From contig BROE01000024.1 of assembly GCA_036571765.1 (NCBI GenBank), forward strand, positions 7,458,048 to 7,522,047: a stretch of DNA of 64,000 nucleotides, read 5' to 3'. Positions within the stretch are counted from its first letter, which is position 1. Each line of letters opens with the position of its first letter. Made by a program: the position numbers and the translations under genes. Below, piece by piece: positions 25,441 to 38,834 of the stretch. The notes below the pieces were generated by a model. It was not told the origin of the DNA. It saw only the letters and a list, made by a program, of their open reading frames with translations, and did not search any database. The stretch comes from Plecoglossus altivelis (lineage: Eukaryota; Chordata; Actinopteri; Osmeriformes; Plecoglossidae).

Positions 25441-28400
25441 TCAGCTCCATATGTCCTGGAGGTAGCGTTTCTCCTCCCGCAGGGACGCCAGCCTCTTCAT
25501 GGCCTCCAGCTTATCCAGGTGCAGCTCTGCTGCAAGCAAGTCGATCAGCGTGTCGTTGACATCTTTAGCCATGTTCTTAGCATCCCTGGTGGGGTGGGGG
25601 GGGGGGGGGGGGGGGGGGGAGGACAAGGGCAACATTAGAGGAGCGTAGGGTCAGCACTTTCACTAAACAGGATCCTTGTTACATGTTGCCATGGGATACC
25701 CTTGGTCTGTAATGGAACCATTTCCTAAACCCATGGCAACCAGGCTATTATCTTATCACCACCAATCCACATCACTATTATCCTCACCATATGGTTGTCA
25801 AAAATAGATATGGTTATCATTGTGCTGAGATTACCCGCAGACGTATAAGAAGCCATTTTGTTGAATGAGTATGTTGCAGATGTCCTTGGCATGCAACAGC
25901 AGGTTGTGCTGGACGTATCTGGGCCCTTCCTGGTCCGGGCTGTCCCTTGAGAAGCACACCTCTAGATGGGTCAGGGAGCCGCTCTCCACAAAGCTCTGCA
26001 GTTCCTCTCTGTGGAGCAGACAGAGACAATAGAAAAACTCTGTCAGTAAGACTTCTCAGTCATCTTGGTCTGAAGAAAAAAAGATGCAATCATGTGTGGA
26101 AGTGTTTACCACAAGGTTGCTCTCTGTCATTCACGACAGGTTTTTAAAACTGCTCTCAGGCTATCAAAAAGTTTTTTTCTCCATGGAAGAGCAAATGAAT
26201 TTTTAAAAAAAACGGTAAAACTCTGAAACTGTCAAGTGGGAATATGTCTGTACACCATCTAAATGATACATAGTATGTAGTACAGGAGAAATGGAAAATA
26301 TGGATTTTATAAGCAAGGCTGAGTCTCCCGTCACAGACTCCTTCTGTTAACAATCAATCCTGTCAGGCATATCAGCCTGTAAAGCCTGGCTGTTTGAGAG
26401 GAGGTCCACTCGCTGCTTTGTGGCCTTCTAAGAAATAGGCCTGGTCAACCAGTCCAGGAGAACCATATTTCAAGTGAAGCAGTCAGAGGTCAGAACAGAG
26501 CCAGCCTAGCCTGCTCATGAGCAAGGATTCAGGGCTGTCTGGGTGGGTGGGTGGGAGTGCTTTAGAAGAATGAGAAAGGGCAAGGTGAGTCTCAGTAAAA
26601 CATTGCACACATAATCCTGAATCGTGAACGAGTGGAGAGAATCACCTCCAGTCCTACACTGGCTCCAAGTTTGTCTGTTTCTCACCCATCCGATTGCTCT
26701 TTGTTCAGCATAAATAATAAATACATTTAGTTCAGTTATTTTAGTTCCCAGGTGTGCAGGAACCGTATGAAATAAAACAAGACTGAGAAGTTAAATTGAA
26801 CAAAGTACAACAACTAGGGACTACAATTCCCACATGTCACAGTACAGAGGAGTGATCGTTCACTTCCTGCTTTTTAAGCATTCCTCAGGCTTCCAACTCA
26901 CCTTCTGTCAGTACCAGATACCAGGGTTTACACAGAAAACAATCCTGGTGATGCTCTGACCCCAAATAAGAGTTTCTGCAACCTAGCTCTCCCCTGTGAT
27001 GAAATGTGAATCCATTTGAAGAGGGACAAGGGGAACAGAAGAGAAGTGGGGCCGAAGGGCAAACAGCAGGGGAGGGACTGGGGAGGGACTGGGGAGGGAC
27101 TGAGGAGGGACTGAGGAGGGACTGGGGAGGGACTGAGGAGGGACTGAGGAGGACTGAGGAGGACAGAGGAGATGAGGAAGGCCGGGGAGGGACTGAGGAG
27201 GACTGGGAGGGATGAGGAAGGCCTGGGGAGGACTGAGGGGGAACTGAGGAGGCGACTGGGGAGGGGACTAGAGGACTAGGTGGACTGGTGACTGGGGGAG
27301 ATGGACTAGGAGACTGGGGAGACTAGAAGGCCTGGGAGATAGAGACTGGGGCTGGACTGGGGATGGACTAGGGATGGACTGGAGCTGGACTAGGGATGGA
27401 CTGAGGCTGGACCAAGGCTGGACTGGGGAGGGACTGGGGAGGGACTGGGGAGGGACTGAGGAGGGACTGGGGAGGGACTGAGGAAGGGCCTGGGGAGGGA
27501 CTGAGGAGGGACTGAGGAGGGACTGGGGAGGGACTGAGGAGGGACTGGGGAGGGACTGGGGAGGGACTGAGGAGGACTGAGAGGGACTGAGAAACTGGAG
27601 GACTGGGAGACTGGGGGACAGGAGGACCGGGAGACTGAGAAGGCCTGAGGACTGAGGAGACTGGAGGTGAGGGACTGGGGGACTGGAGGATTGGAGGACT
27701 GGAAGACTGGAAGACTGGGAGGACTGGAGGATGGGAGGACTGGGGAGGACGGCGAGGACTGAGGAAGGCCTGGGGAGACTGAGAGGACTGGGGGGGGACT
27801 GGGGAGGGACTGGGGGGGAGCCTTGGGACTGGGGAGGGACTGGGGGGGAGCCTTGGGACTGGGGAGGGACTGGGGTGTATGTCATGTTGAGTGCAGCTGA
27901 CTGAAGGTCCTGGGGTTGATTACACCCAATCACAACGTGTTTCTGTTCTAGAGCATTCAGTACCAAATTCCATTTGTCACATCCTTGGCTTGGGAGGGAA
28001 TCAACCTCAAGCTATTTATCATTCATGCGACCAAAGATCGTTTCCCACAAAACATTCTCATAGCATGCGAGTGACAAAATTAGGTCACTAAGTATTTCGA
28101 TTTCTGACTCTTGAATATGTGCATGGCAGTGTTATATCTAAATGGCTTCATTTATGCCTTGGTTAGAAACAAATCTTCAAGTCCAAAATCACCATGCTTC
28201 AGCCCTGCTTCTGTCCGTTCTAGTTCCATTCATGATAAAGTGACAGGTTTCCACTGATTAGCAGTCTTTGTTGAAGCAGATCAGCCCACTACAGAGTGTG
28301 TGCTCACAGCACAGGACAGAATCCTGGCTGGGAGACCATGTTTAACCAAGGGATAAAGAGACAAGCTAAAGCAGACAGGAAATCCCTTTGATCTGTTCAA

Positions 28401-31400
28401 TTGTGATTACAAAAGGCAAATCCTTCCTTTTACACCCTAATCCTTGAACACAACCTGATTGGTACGCTATTCGTGACTATGTATTGTTATGGTACGGTAA
28501 ACCTAGCTAGTGGAGATGGTAAAATTCTAACTCAGCCAGCTGAATAAGTACAACAGGATCCTAATCCTCCATTCTGTATTTGCAGAAAGTATAGCCTTTT
28601 GGGCCTTTGGGACCTGAAGACCCTTGTCATACTTCTACGACATCTGACCTATGACCCCACCATCATTAAAGACAGCTCCTCATTTCCAGAGATTGTTCTG
28701 GACCGTGGCTGAGGCCAAGAGGGCCAGACATGGCTCAGGAGACAGTGACATCACCCAGCCTGGTGAAGGAAACGGTGTGTTTACACCGTAAGGCTCACTG
28801 ATGAGAGCCCACCCCCCTAAGCCAGGGTGAAGGGCACGGCGGATGAAGGGGTCTTTTTCTGCTGTCAGAGGAGAAGCTATCCCATTTCACGCTTACTTGT
28901 CAGAGCATGCCAACAGGAAGTACTCACCTAAACAGGAAATCTTTGTCTCTGTGACGGCAGCCGTAGAAGAGCCAGGTGTCACCAAACGCCACCTCCAAAC
29001 GTTCTCCCCTTTCCTTCTCTCTGAAAGAGGGGGAAAAGGAGAGGAAGGAGAGAAGGAGGGTCATTTCAGAGCTCAGTCAACATCCACAAATCAAGAAGAC
29101 AAGTCGGGATGCAAAGTCCTTCCTTCCACACACAGCGAAGGTTAAAAGCCGCCAAGACACCAATATCTATTTCAACAGCAATACAGTAAGTACCACAATC
29201 TGCTAATGCACTGGGATGACTGAGGAGCAGAATTGGGACAATTACACTCAACAAAAAAATGAATCATGGTTTGGTAAATGGAAACGGAAAATGAATCTGG
29301 AGCCTGTGTTCTACCACTGTGTGTGTATATCTATCTGTAGGTGTGTGTGTGTGGCATCACTACTGTAAAAAAAAAAGAAAAAAAAAAAAGAAATCTCTCT
29401 GGCAGGGCTCCCAGAATCCTTTGCAGCAAGGGCTCAAGGGCACGAGCTGTGTTGCTATCTACACAGTACACCTGCTAGGAGGTGACAGATAAGACACGTG
29501 ACCCCTGACCTCTACAGTGGCATCAGTCAGGTGACCCTCCAAAATACCAGGCTTTATCTCCAGCTGCCCATCTGGACGGAGCGAGGGAGGCCAAAAGAGG
29601 CAAGGCCTTCACAGCAGAGCAGAAAGGAGAGAGGAGGGAGGGAGGGAGACGGTCTTAGAGCCAGGGGCTGCAGGCACGCTCCTCAGGCACGGTCCTCAGG
29701 CGCCCTCCCAAAGGACAAACCACTTCCCCTGTGCCGCACCCACCGGATGATTCCCATCCGAGGACCGAGCCACGCTGACAGCGTCTCTTCAATTCCATCA
29801 GGACGATGAAATTCTCTCCTGCGGTTCAATGGAGACTATGTGCTCTGCAGGATCACCAGCCAGGCCAGACAGTTAGCGCTGCTGGAGGGGCAGGCAGATG
29901 CTTCACTGATGATGCTGAATACGGTGGGATCGAATTCAATAAGAAGCATGCGATGCGATTGCCATTAAACGTATGGACTTGGGCAGGTGAATCCCTCCAG
30001 ACCCTGGAACGCGCAGCGTCGAATGTGTGAAGTTGTTTGGTTGAGCGGTTCACGAGTAATAAATATAAAAAGCGTTTACCGCCAGCTGCACCAAGCGACG
30101 GAGCCATGGATCTCTCCAATACGGCATGCTTCTGCACAGCAGGATGCACCTGCCCATTTGACACATCACAAAATGTTTCATTGAAACAGGCGCTGCACTA
30201 GTGCATCTAATAAGAGAACAGACAAGGATGTAAAAGCAGGTCTGAATGTCTGGCTGGGACCCACATCTAGTAGTGAGAGGGGACATTTGACTGGATGTGA
30301 GACAGGCAGATACATTTTTGCACTGTTGGCACCCCGGATCTGCTTTTACTGATCGGCCTCCAGTAAACTCATTTTAGTGGCCTTCTTTCTCTCTCTCTCT
30401 CTCTCTCGTCTCCCTGCCTGCCCTGAAGAGATCAATACCAATATGAAAAACCTGCATTCCATTACAGCGGAGCAGACCATACCGGCGCCTTGCCTGAATA
30501 CTAAAGACGCCTGGCCAGCCCAGCCCGTCCCAGGATGCTGCACCGCTCTGCTTCGCTCCGCTCCGGGGTTGGAACACAGACGCCCCATTGCTCCCCCCTC
30601 CCCCCTCCCCCTCTCTCCTGCCCACTGAAGAACAGAGGGGGAACTTGTGAAACTACAGGTTAAAATGTACATGCAGGTTGCAGGGTGACTATATTTTGGC
30701 TTGTTTGGTCTAGCCTGCCTCCTTACACCACAGGTGCGATTGAGCCCTATCCTTATACATAGGGTCCATCTATGTCCTGGAGCGATCTGGCTCCATTACT
30801 TACCCTTAGATCCAGGCCTTACTAATCAATAGCAGGAAATCTGGGACCTGCTATGACTCAGAAGGTGTTGACCTTTTCCACTGCTACTCTTTTATCTGCC
30901 AGGTAGCCACAGAGCACATGTTAAAACATCTAGTGAACTGAGAGAAGCGTGGTGAAGGGCAGAGGAGGAACAATCAAAGTGTCCCTGTGTTGTTTTAGTT
31001 GCTAACAGGCAGCCCTTCAGGCTCTGTGGCAGATACAGCATCCTGCTGACAAAATGGAGATGGTTATCTAGTATCAAACTGCTGCATCTGGGCTGGGCGT
31101 CTTGTGATGAATCCAAGGGTAGGCTCTGCACAATGTTCTCCCCTGACAGGCTTTTATACTGGCACAATACAATACCCCACCGGACAGGGGAGGGAGGGGG
31201 GCGGTAAGGAGAAAGAGAGGAGAAAGGGGGGAGATGAAAGGATAAGGAAATACGAAAAGAGGGAAGGAGAAGAGAACCAGAGAGAGTGAGAAAGAAAAAG
31301 CAAATAAAAAGAAATGGGAGCTGGGGGTGAGAGTTGAGGAAAAAAAAAGAGAGAATGAAAAAAGGAGACAGGTGCGCGGGTACATCTTCTCAAAGCTTCC

Positions 31401-34400
31401 CTCTCCCCTGGGAAAGAGCTTTATCTCAAGGGAAAAAAGGCTTCTATACTGGAACACAATGAATGAGAGGATTGCTGCATCCGAGCCAGGTGCTCTCAGG
31501 AGGAATACCCTGGAGCAGACATGTTCCCCATCACACCACGTCATGGAACCAGCTGCTTTCGAGTCCAAATCCAACCCTGGAAGGAAGTGTCCCACTCACA
31601 TGTAAATAAATATATAGCGACGGTTAAACATTTCGTCATCTGTTTAGCCAACTTGAAAGCTCGTGCAGCCTGTTTGTCGAACTCCACTGATCTCCAGTCG
31701 CGTGCTACACATTTGCCAACATGATGTAAACAGCTTTGAGTCAAACTCTGACTAGAAAAAGGTCCCCTTTAAAATTTCAAACACTCAGGAAACGTGAGGT
31801 CTGTCGGCCACTGACATTTGGCGACGAGTAAATAAAGTCTTTGGCAGCGCCTGGAGCTAACCACCTGTGTCACTGAACAGCTGGAGCAGAACCCTCTGCC
31901 GCGACCTTGACAGGACGCCATTGACGCCACTCGCCATTCATCAGCGGTGTGGCATCCCACGGGTGCATCCCCCACCCCACCTTCTTCCCCATCCGTCTCA
32001 TTCCGGAACATTCATCACAGTGGCAGGAGGCTCCGACGCATGTTGGAGATCGCCCATCACAGCTGTGTCACCTCCGAATAACGCAACATAACATGACCAG
32101 ACCCTGAGACAGCCTACCCCCCCCTAGCAGCCAGGGAGGGCTGACTGCAGCCCTGCCAGCAAGACCTGCTGCCTCTCCCAGGGCTCTCAACAAGACCGTA
32201 TCCCTGGATACAGCCTGCTGCTTACATAGTCACCCACAATAAGAAAAAAAAAGTAATTCCATCAATCAATTCCTGATCCTATTCCACAAACCTCTACAAA
32301 TCAAATGGCAGCAACCAGCCTGCATTCCCAAGCAGACAGTTGAACACAGCAGAGAGACAGACAAGGCCAAGGCCAGCCTACATCCAGCCAGTAGAGCAGC
32401 AGTCAGTCAATAGCTCACTCACACCTCCACAGCAATTACAGGCTAACATTTACATCAACAGCCAGGGCACATCCTGGGAGCCTCTTTATTATGGATCGAT
32501 CTGTCTCCCTGCTCCGATGTGACCCCATGCTGTTCATTACAATCCCCCCTCGTAAACGCAGTGCTTGGGAGAGCCCTGGTGAAGGTGGATAGAAGAGGGA
32601 CGGTGGGGGACAGGGGGGGACAGGGGGGGACGGGGGGTCTGGGGGAATGTAAACGGAGAGTGCCTGGATTAATCTCCAACATGACAGATCTGTCCACACT
32701 TCCACTACCCACACCACCATGCACAGACAGCACGTTGACAATCCTGTGCTGAGAACAGATGGACATAGTCATGCAGATTACCACCAAGAAAGCTTGGTCT
32801 GCCTGCACTTAGTGTTTTGAATATTTGTTACAGGGGTAAAATTGTGTGGCGAAAAACCCCCCATATCAAACATCAAAGTATTCATATGTAGTTTAGGCCA
32901 CTTGACACCTATACTGCCCTTTTTGAACGTTACTTTTTAAAAAACTTGTTAAAATAGGTCTAAAAATAAGTGACTCTTATTTGATTAAAATAATAATCGT
33001 AAAGCCGTGCCAACAAAGCTATGATTCACCGTACCTTTGCTGGAGGAAGCCGATGAAAGGGGCGACGCCTGTGCCAGGGCCCACCATGACGAGGGGGGCG
33101 GCGGGGTCAGAGGGCAGGCGGAAGGAGACATTGGGCCGCAGACTCACACGGACCTGAAGCGGGTCAAGGGTCACGCAAAACATGTACAGCCATGTTTGAA
33201 AGTTCATTTATCTGTTATGCCACATGAAAGATCATGAAGCCTGTTTGCTGTGACATAAAGACGTCTGGGTCATTGACAGGTGGTGGTGTCTGCCAACGAG
33301 TGAGATGGGGTTAGGGGTCTCCAGCTGAAATACACCCCTGCCAGACACGAGGGTCACGCACGCAACAGGAGCCTGCAGAGGGGTCCTCACCTTGGGGGGC
33401 TCCCACACACTGGAGGACTCAGCTGTCCCAGGGCGCACCAGCATGGGGGCAACCAGGTCGTACAGCCAACCGGTGCACAGACCTCGCCTGCCTGCAGGAC
33501 ACCAGGTGCATGCTGGGAACTCCACCACGTTGAAGACAAAGTGCAGCTTCCCAGGGTGCCGGAGACTGGAGCTGTGGAGTGGAAGAGAAAGTAAACCCCA
33601 GATGAGAACACCAGCCTGCCTTCTAGACACGCTGCCTTCGCTCTGTTCTGCAGGCCACCAGAGACCTATGTTGACCACGGCATCAATAATGCAGAAAACA
33701 AATGCCTCTGTAGCAGCTAATAAACTACTGTCACTAACGCACGCACAAACACAGGATGAGGGAAAAGCACTAATGAGAACGGTGGCCTGTTTTGACATTC
33801 GTTCAAATACTTGTGGGCCGCGTACGCGCTGGAGTGATCCTAATGGAAGCTGGAGGTGGTGAATGCTACTCTGGGCCCCACTGCTATTCTCCTGGGAGCA
33901 CCCCTCATTCTGCTCTCCAAACAACAAGCACTCTGCACATGACCTTGGACTAATGCGTCTGAATGGCTTACAGTCCTTTGAATCCCAGTGCAGAGTGGTC
34001 CATGGGGGACCGAGATGCAGTGTGCTATGGAGTTCTTACCTGGCAGCAGAGTAGGGCCTTGGCTGCAGTTTGGGTACTTGTTCTGTACAGAAAGACACAT
34101 ATATATCAGACATGAGGAGGAGGTAATGGAAGGAGGCCATCTGAGCCTATCGAGACACGCCCAGTCATGTTTTTGCAAGCACGAACCCCACGTCTTCTTC
34201 TAGGCCACACTTCTATATTCATGAAATCACACACTTGAAATCCCCAGGTCCCTGGTGTGGCTCCTGCAAGATGTAGACTTTGGCAAATGCAGGCCTGTTT
34301 TCAATGTCAGCTGAGAAGGTGCCCTTGTTCGGGTATATTTGGCAGCTGAAGCGAGATTCTACTGTCAAAAGTATGGAGCAAAAGAAGGTATGACGGCAAC

Positions 34401-37400
34401 TACTTCTGTATCTTGGGGTCACCTCATTGTTAAGTCAGTCATGGTATTCGAAGGTCCACATAATCTCAACCCTATAGAGTCTCACACTAACAGGAGGGTT
34501 TTGTGTTGGAGGTAAAGGTTTTCCCACAGATTGATCGACCAGAACTGAGCCATATGGACAAGCTGGGACCAGACAATAACAGCCATTATTTTGATGAGGC
34601 CACTAGCAAGACACCCAGCTGGGCTACATGAGGCTGGTTCTTCCTCTGCTGTCTGATGTAGCCATCCACACTGCCAAGGGCATCAGCGGAACAGACACGA
34701 CACTCCATCACTCTAGGATGCTGGAACACGCAACTTCAGCGTTATTCCCACGTGACCGCAATGCATTGCACATACAATTCAGCAAGACTCCAGCCAACAG
34801 TATACGTGTATTTCCTGATCTCGACAGGTACAGCGTCTTTACCCCTGTCCCTAGTGGAGGGGCAACAGTTCCCTAGGAGCTTGCTGTCATAACCCCCCCC
34901 CCCCCCCTCTCAAACACAGCATTATCTCCTAAGGTTGCAGTCCAGTTCGTTTGCTGACACAGACTCAGTCAGTCTTGGCAGTGTTGGGGTATTGTAGGCA
35001 GTAGGCTACCCTGAGGGGAGAGGAAAGGACAACAACCAGCTGCTAGCTGTGCAGAAAAGGCTTCGCTTGCTTCTCCCCAGGGCTCAACAAGAAAGTACTG
35101 GTGTGGGCCGGCCACCTCACAACCCTGCCAAGGCTGATCGTATCCCTCCGCTGGTGGCAGGAGGTTCATGGATGTTAACAACCAAGTTCCCCCCCCCCCT
35201 TTCTGTGCAGGCGTACAAAGGCTCTGCACCCCGGCGGATGGCGCTCATTCATGCGCTATGACAGCACGTCAGAAACAGAGGGGGACCCATCCATCACTAC
35301 AAATTACCGCAGTGTGATACACAGGCTTGATTTCTAACGCGCTGTTAACCCTTTTAGGAAGCGCCTGATATTTCTCCAACTGACGGCTTGAAAGTTCACG
35401 TAAATGTTTAGGGTTTTCTTGAAGATTCCGACTGACGGATTGACAGGGAGAAGTGTTCAACTTTCAAAGCCGACGTTGGCTAGTTTCCACGGTGGTCCGA
35501 ACATCTCAGTGAGCTTTCCCCTGGTCCGTCCTCTGCTAGCCAGGGGGACGGAAAGAGCAAGACGGCAGCCCCCCTGGAGCAGAGCTGAACCTTAGCCCCT
35601 GACCCCGCTCGGCCCTCGGACAGCCCCCGCCCCCTTAAGATCCAGGGTCGGCTAATGACAGGACCTCTCTCAGCAGCTGTTACCCTGAAGTGCTTCCAGA
35701 GACACATTTTTTCTACCGAGCGCAGATGCCCTGATTGGCCGTTTCTGCATGGGTTCACCACGGAACAGGGTGCTGCGCTCCGCATCGAGGGCCAAAAATA
35801 ACTGTGACATTGGATAGGCCTGGGACTGTGACACAGCATTTTTCCTACCTTTTTAGTGGAAACGGCAGCTTGCAAGCACTACTGTTACTCTAGTCCCCAT
35901 TGAAATGAAAAAAAGATGATGTCTGAACCTTTCTAATCAATGTCTCGATGGTGTACTTATGCTGAAAGCTGCTAAAACATGATGTCCAGTCAACACTTAG
36001 AACAAACGGTTATGAGGAATATAGCAACATTAGGCTGACACTTAACGATCGATTCCAATCCCATTAAAATCTCCCAATCATATGACAATCCATGGAACAA
36101 CTCAAGTGCCCATCTGCCCATTGTTAGAAACCCTGAATTATTCTTTGCGCTCTCATTTTGGGGTTCTTATGAGATCAGTCCATCCCAGTATAGAACACAA
36201 CTAAGCCTCTACTGACCCCTGGTGGTTAACGACCATCTGTACACTTTGTAAACTAGCACGAGGGAAAGGCTGTCCAAAACGTCAACCATTGTAGATACAG
36301 ATACACTCTGATAGCACTGACTGACAGCGGGGGTAATCTGACCTATGAAGAGGCTGAGAGGAGGGGAGCAGGAGGGAAATGCAGTAAGCAAGTCCAATAA
36401 GCCGAGGCTGGAGTCTCTGATGTAGAGGTTGTAGTCAGTAGATCCCTGCTTGCTGCAAAGCTCCTGTAACCTCCTCTTCTGTCCACTGTCAGCTGTCCAC
36501 TCCACCAAAGCTCTAAGGAAAGCCTGAGAGACAGAGGGGGGAGACAGAGAGAAACACAGAGGGAGAGACAGAGAGAGAGAGAGACAAAGAGAGAGACACA
36601 GAGAGAGAGACAGAGGGAGAAACACAAAAACAGAAAGTCAGAACCGGAAATGGTTTGATGTAGTCATGCTATGGTGGAGTGTCTCAGAAGGAATGTGCTA
36701 GTGGAGCGTTACCTTCTTAGGCACACATCTGATCTCTATGCACCAGGTGAACAGGTGAAGCAGGCTGCAGCTGGCAGGGATGTAGGAAGGGAGCTGGGCA
36801 GCTGAAAGAAAGGACAGCAAGTCAAGTCAAGTCAAGACGGAACATAGCCTTTGTGGATAACACTTGGTTTCATCCACAACCATTTTTTTGTTGTGCCACA
36901 TGTCCATACAGTATGGGGTCCTGACAAAGCAGCAGACTGTCACCTTTCTTCTTTGTGTCCTTCCGCAGGGAGAGCTGGACCTGACAGCCCCGCTGGTCCT
37001 GCAGGCCCAGTCTCTCCAGCAGCTGCTCCACCTCGGAGCCTCGATTTGGGCAGAGCACGTCAAATGAGTCCCCTGGCTGGTAGGCCATCGGGTGGTCCTG
37101 TGCATATACAAGCATACGTGGGAGAACCGAAGAGGCGTAGAAGAGTGATTTAGGGAAATCCTGCAGCATTGTCATGATTGTGAGATGTGTGAGGTTACAT
37201 TGTGGGACTGCAACACATACTGAGATATCCAGTTCTAGCAGAAGAGCAGTTTTGACAGAGTCGTCGCTAGTTAGTTGGACCGCACTGGAAATGGGCACCT
37301 CGTATATGTTGTCTTTAGTGAGCGGAGAGCTGGCCTGGAGGAGACAGACAAACAGGGGTGAGGATGGTAGATTCGGATCATGGTTATTTTGTGGCATTGT

Positions 37401-38834
37401 TCTTGAAGTCAGTTTCGGGCATGTCCATGCTGGATAAAGCAACGTATTAAATGACATCAAGACTTACTTCTTCTTCTGTGGTGGCCTCCTGGAGCTTGAC
37501 CTCCAGGTAGGGAGGGGGAAGCGCAGGGACATTGAGGGAGGTCTCCGAGAGCGGAGGCAGGGAGCAGGTGAGGGACGCTTCCGTAACAGCAGGGGGAGCG
37601 CCAGTATCTCCACTCAGCGTCTCAGACAGAGGTGAGGATTCAGCTTGGGGGCCGCTCTGCTCTGAAAGGGCTCCGGGGAGATCGGAGCTTTGGGCTTTAG
37701 TGTTGCTGAGACTCAGGAGGCTCAGTTTGACGCTCACTGCTGAAGAATCCGAGGGTTTGCTTGTGGAGTCTTTCAGGTCTGCGGTCTGGGAGTCTCTAGC
37801 AGAGCCACTGCTCTCTGTAGGCTGGGAAGCCATCTTTGAGTAGGCTCCTTTAAGAGCGTCCCACAGTCCCTCTAACCAGGGCTCCACCACTAACTCCAGC
37901 CTAGACACACAGAGCAAAGTCTAAATGGTGATGATGGGAGAGAGGTCCAATAGGTTATGTGACACAACAGATTCAGTCCTAATGTTGGTTAAAGGATTGC
38001 TACTCCTGTGAGTGACAATGGAGGACATTTAAAAAGAAGCCAAATGAAAACATGAATGCCCAAAGCTTATTCCCCATCCCATTGACTTTCATATCAACTG
38101 TTCATAATAACAGGGCAGTCCTCTCAGATCCAGGCCTTACCCTACTCCATCGTCTGCATGCCCTGTGGCATAGAAATGATTTCCTCCAAGTTCCTGGAGT
38201 CGCTTGTCTATGGTCTTCCCACAGTTGCAGAAATTTGCATAATTTGTATCACCTAGACCTGTATGAAACCAAAAAGCTCCGTCAGATTTAATTCAACTGA
38301 ATGTATGTGGAGCAAATCCATATGACTTTGAAATATTAACAAAATAATCATGGAATATCCCTTCTCCTCACCCAAGAGTGCATAGTGGAGGTGTGCATAA
38401 TGGTTGGCAGCCAGTGTTTTCTTCTTGATATTCTTTACAAATTTCAGAGCTGTGTCTGGAGGTTCCCCATCCCCAGTCGTTGATACAACAAAGACAACAG
38501 GGTCTCTTTGCCTTTCCAGGTTATACTAGATACAGTAGCAGGAGCAATGGTCCATTAACCGGTAAATTCCTTATATACATTCAGACTTTCACACAATGTC
38601 AGCCTTCAGCTAAAGATGAGAATTGAGAACTAGGGCTTTGGGATGTTTTTTGAACAAGCCACTGGGTAAAGACTGTACATAGTTTCTTACTTTATCCTGT
38701 TGGCTTAAGCAGACGATTTCAGCGACGAGTCCTTGTTCCGCCGCCTCGTCGGCTATTCCTTCCGCTATGGACTGCGCTTGTCCGCGCTGCGATCCGTACA
38801 GCACCAAGAACCGGCGATTTACCTCACAAGGCAT
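25441..38834 (-). CDS. mtrr: Methionine synthase reductase
   Basis: Diflavin reductase that passes NADPH electrons through FAD and FMN to reductively reactivate cob(II)alamin methionine synthase. Coding exons in transcript order: 38834-38691, 38525-38372, 38258-38141, 37900-37468, 37334-37221, 37097-36944, 36801-36713, 36523-36343, 34082-34040, 33571-33391, 33153-33035, 29020-28928, 26008-25835, 25585-25441; all borders are GT-AG, total 2142 bases, 713 aa (human 698-725). Residues 1-140 are the flavodoxin domain ([20 protein letters not shown]). Residues about 140-283 are a Ser-rich hinge. FAD motif RPYSAAS lies at 471-477, CTGW follows, and the NADPH glycine motif GPGTG at 562-566. The C-terminus ends YLQDIWS, with the tryptophan that caps the flavin in this family. 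Start chosen at MPCEVNRRF by homology; an in-frame ATG 81 bases upstream is discussed separately. The 3' introns hold a large minisatellite. Intact gene. Confidence 0.96.
25596..25619. repeat. Poly-G run (poly-C in mtrr sense) at a 3' splice site
   Basis: Twenty-four G on the plus strand. Read on the mtrr strand this is a C tract ending 10 bases before the last-exon acceptor (AG at 25586-25587), so it is that exon's polypyrimidine tract. Confidence 0.9.
26009..28927 (-). other. mtrr: mtrr intron 12 with minisatellite
   Basis: Intron of 2.9 kb between the coding exons at 28928-29020 and 25835-26008. Apart from the minisatellite at about 27060-27880 I see no coding or RNA feature. Confidence 0.75.
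27060..27880. repeat. GGGACTGRGGAG minisatellite in an mtrr intron
   Basis: About 800 bases of a 12-base unit, GGGACTGRGGAG, with degenerate variants (GGACTAGA, GGACTGGAG) in the middle and a two-copy higher-order unit of about 35 bases at 27798-27868. Because the unit is divisible by three it leaves long Pro/Ser/Gln-rich frames on the minus strand that are not genes. G-rich on the plus strand, C-rich in the mtrr transcript. Confidence 0.95.
29021..33034 (-). other. mtrr: mtrr intron 11, no additional gene
   Basis: A 4.0 kb intron. It includes GA/CT-rich patches (about 30385-30410, 31180-31370) and a strong G-quadruplex motif (32605-32637). No coding exon was recognised besides the flanking mtrr exons. 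Confidence 0.7.
32605..32637 (+). repeat. G-quadruplex motif
   Basis: Four G tracts of 5, 7, 7 and 6 bases separated by ACA, ACA and AC. This is an ideal short-loop quadruplex motif, on the strand opposite to the mtrr transcript. Confidence 0.85.
34083..36342 (-). other. mtrr: mtrr intron 8
   Basis: Intron of 2.3 kb downstream of the exon at 36343-36523. It contains a C run (about 34890-34907). No further coding exon was recognised. Confidence 0.65.
36535..36625. repeat. GA/CT-rich repeat upstream of an mtrr exon
   Basis: Irregular GAGACAGAGA repeat (CTCTGTCTCT in mtrr sense). It abuts the 3' splice site of exon 36343-36523 and serves as an extended pyrimidine tract. Confidence 0.85.

Noticed and set aside
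27268..27966. 232-codon open frame on the minus strand rich in Pro, Ser and Gln
   Set aside because: It is the 12-base minisatellite read in frame; no start context, splice logic or domain.
31074..31595. 173-codon Phe/Ser-rich frame on the minus strand
   Set aside because: Read from GA/AAGAGA purine-rich intron sequence of mtrr; no splice sites or recognisable domain.
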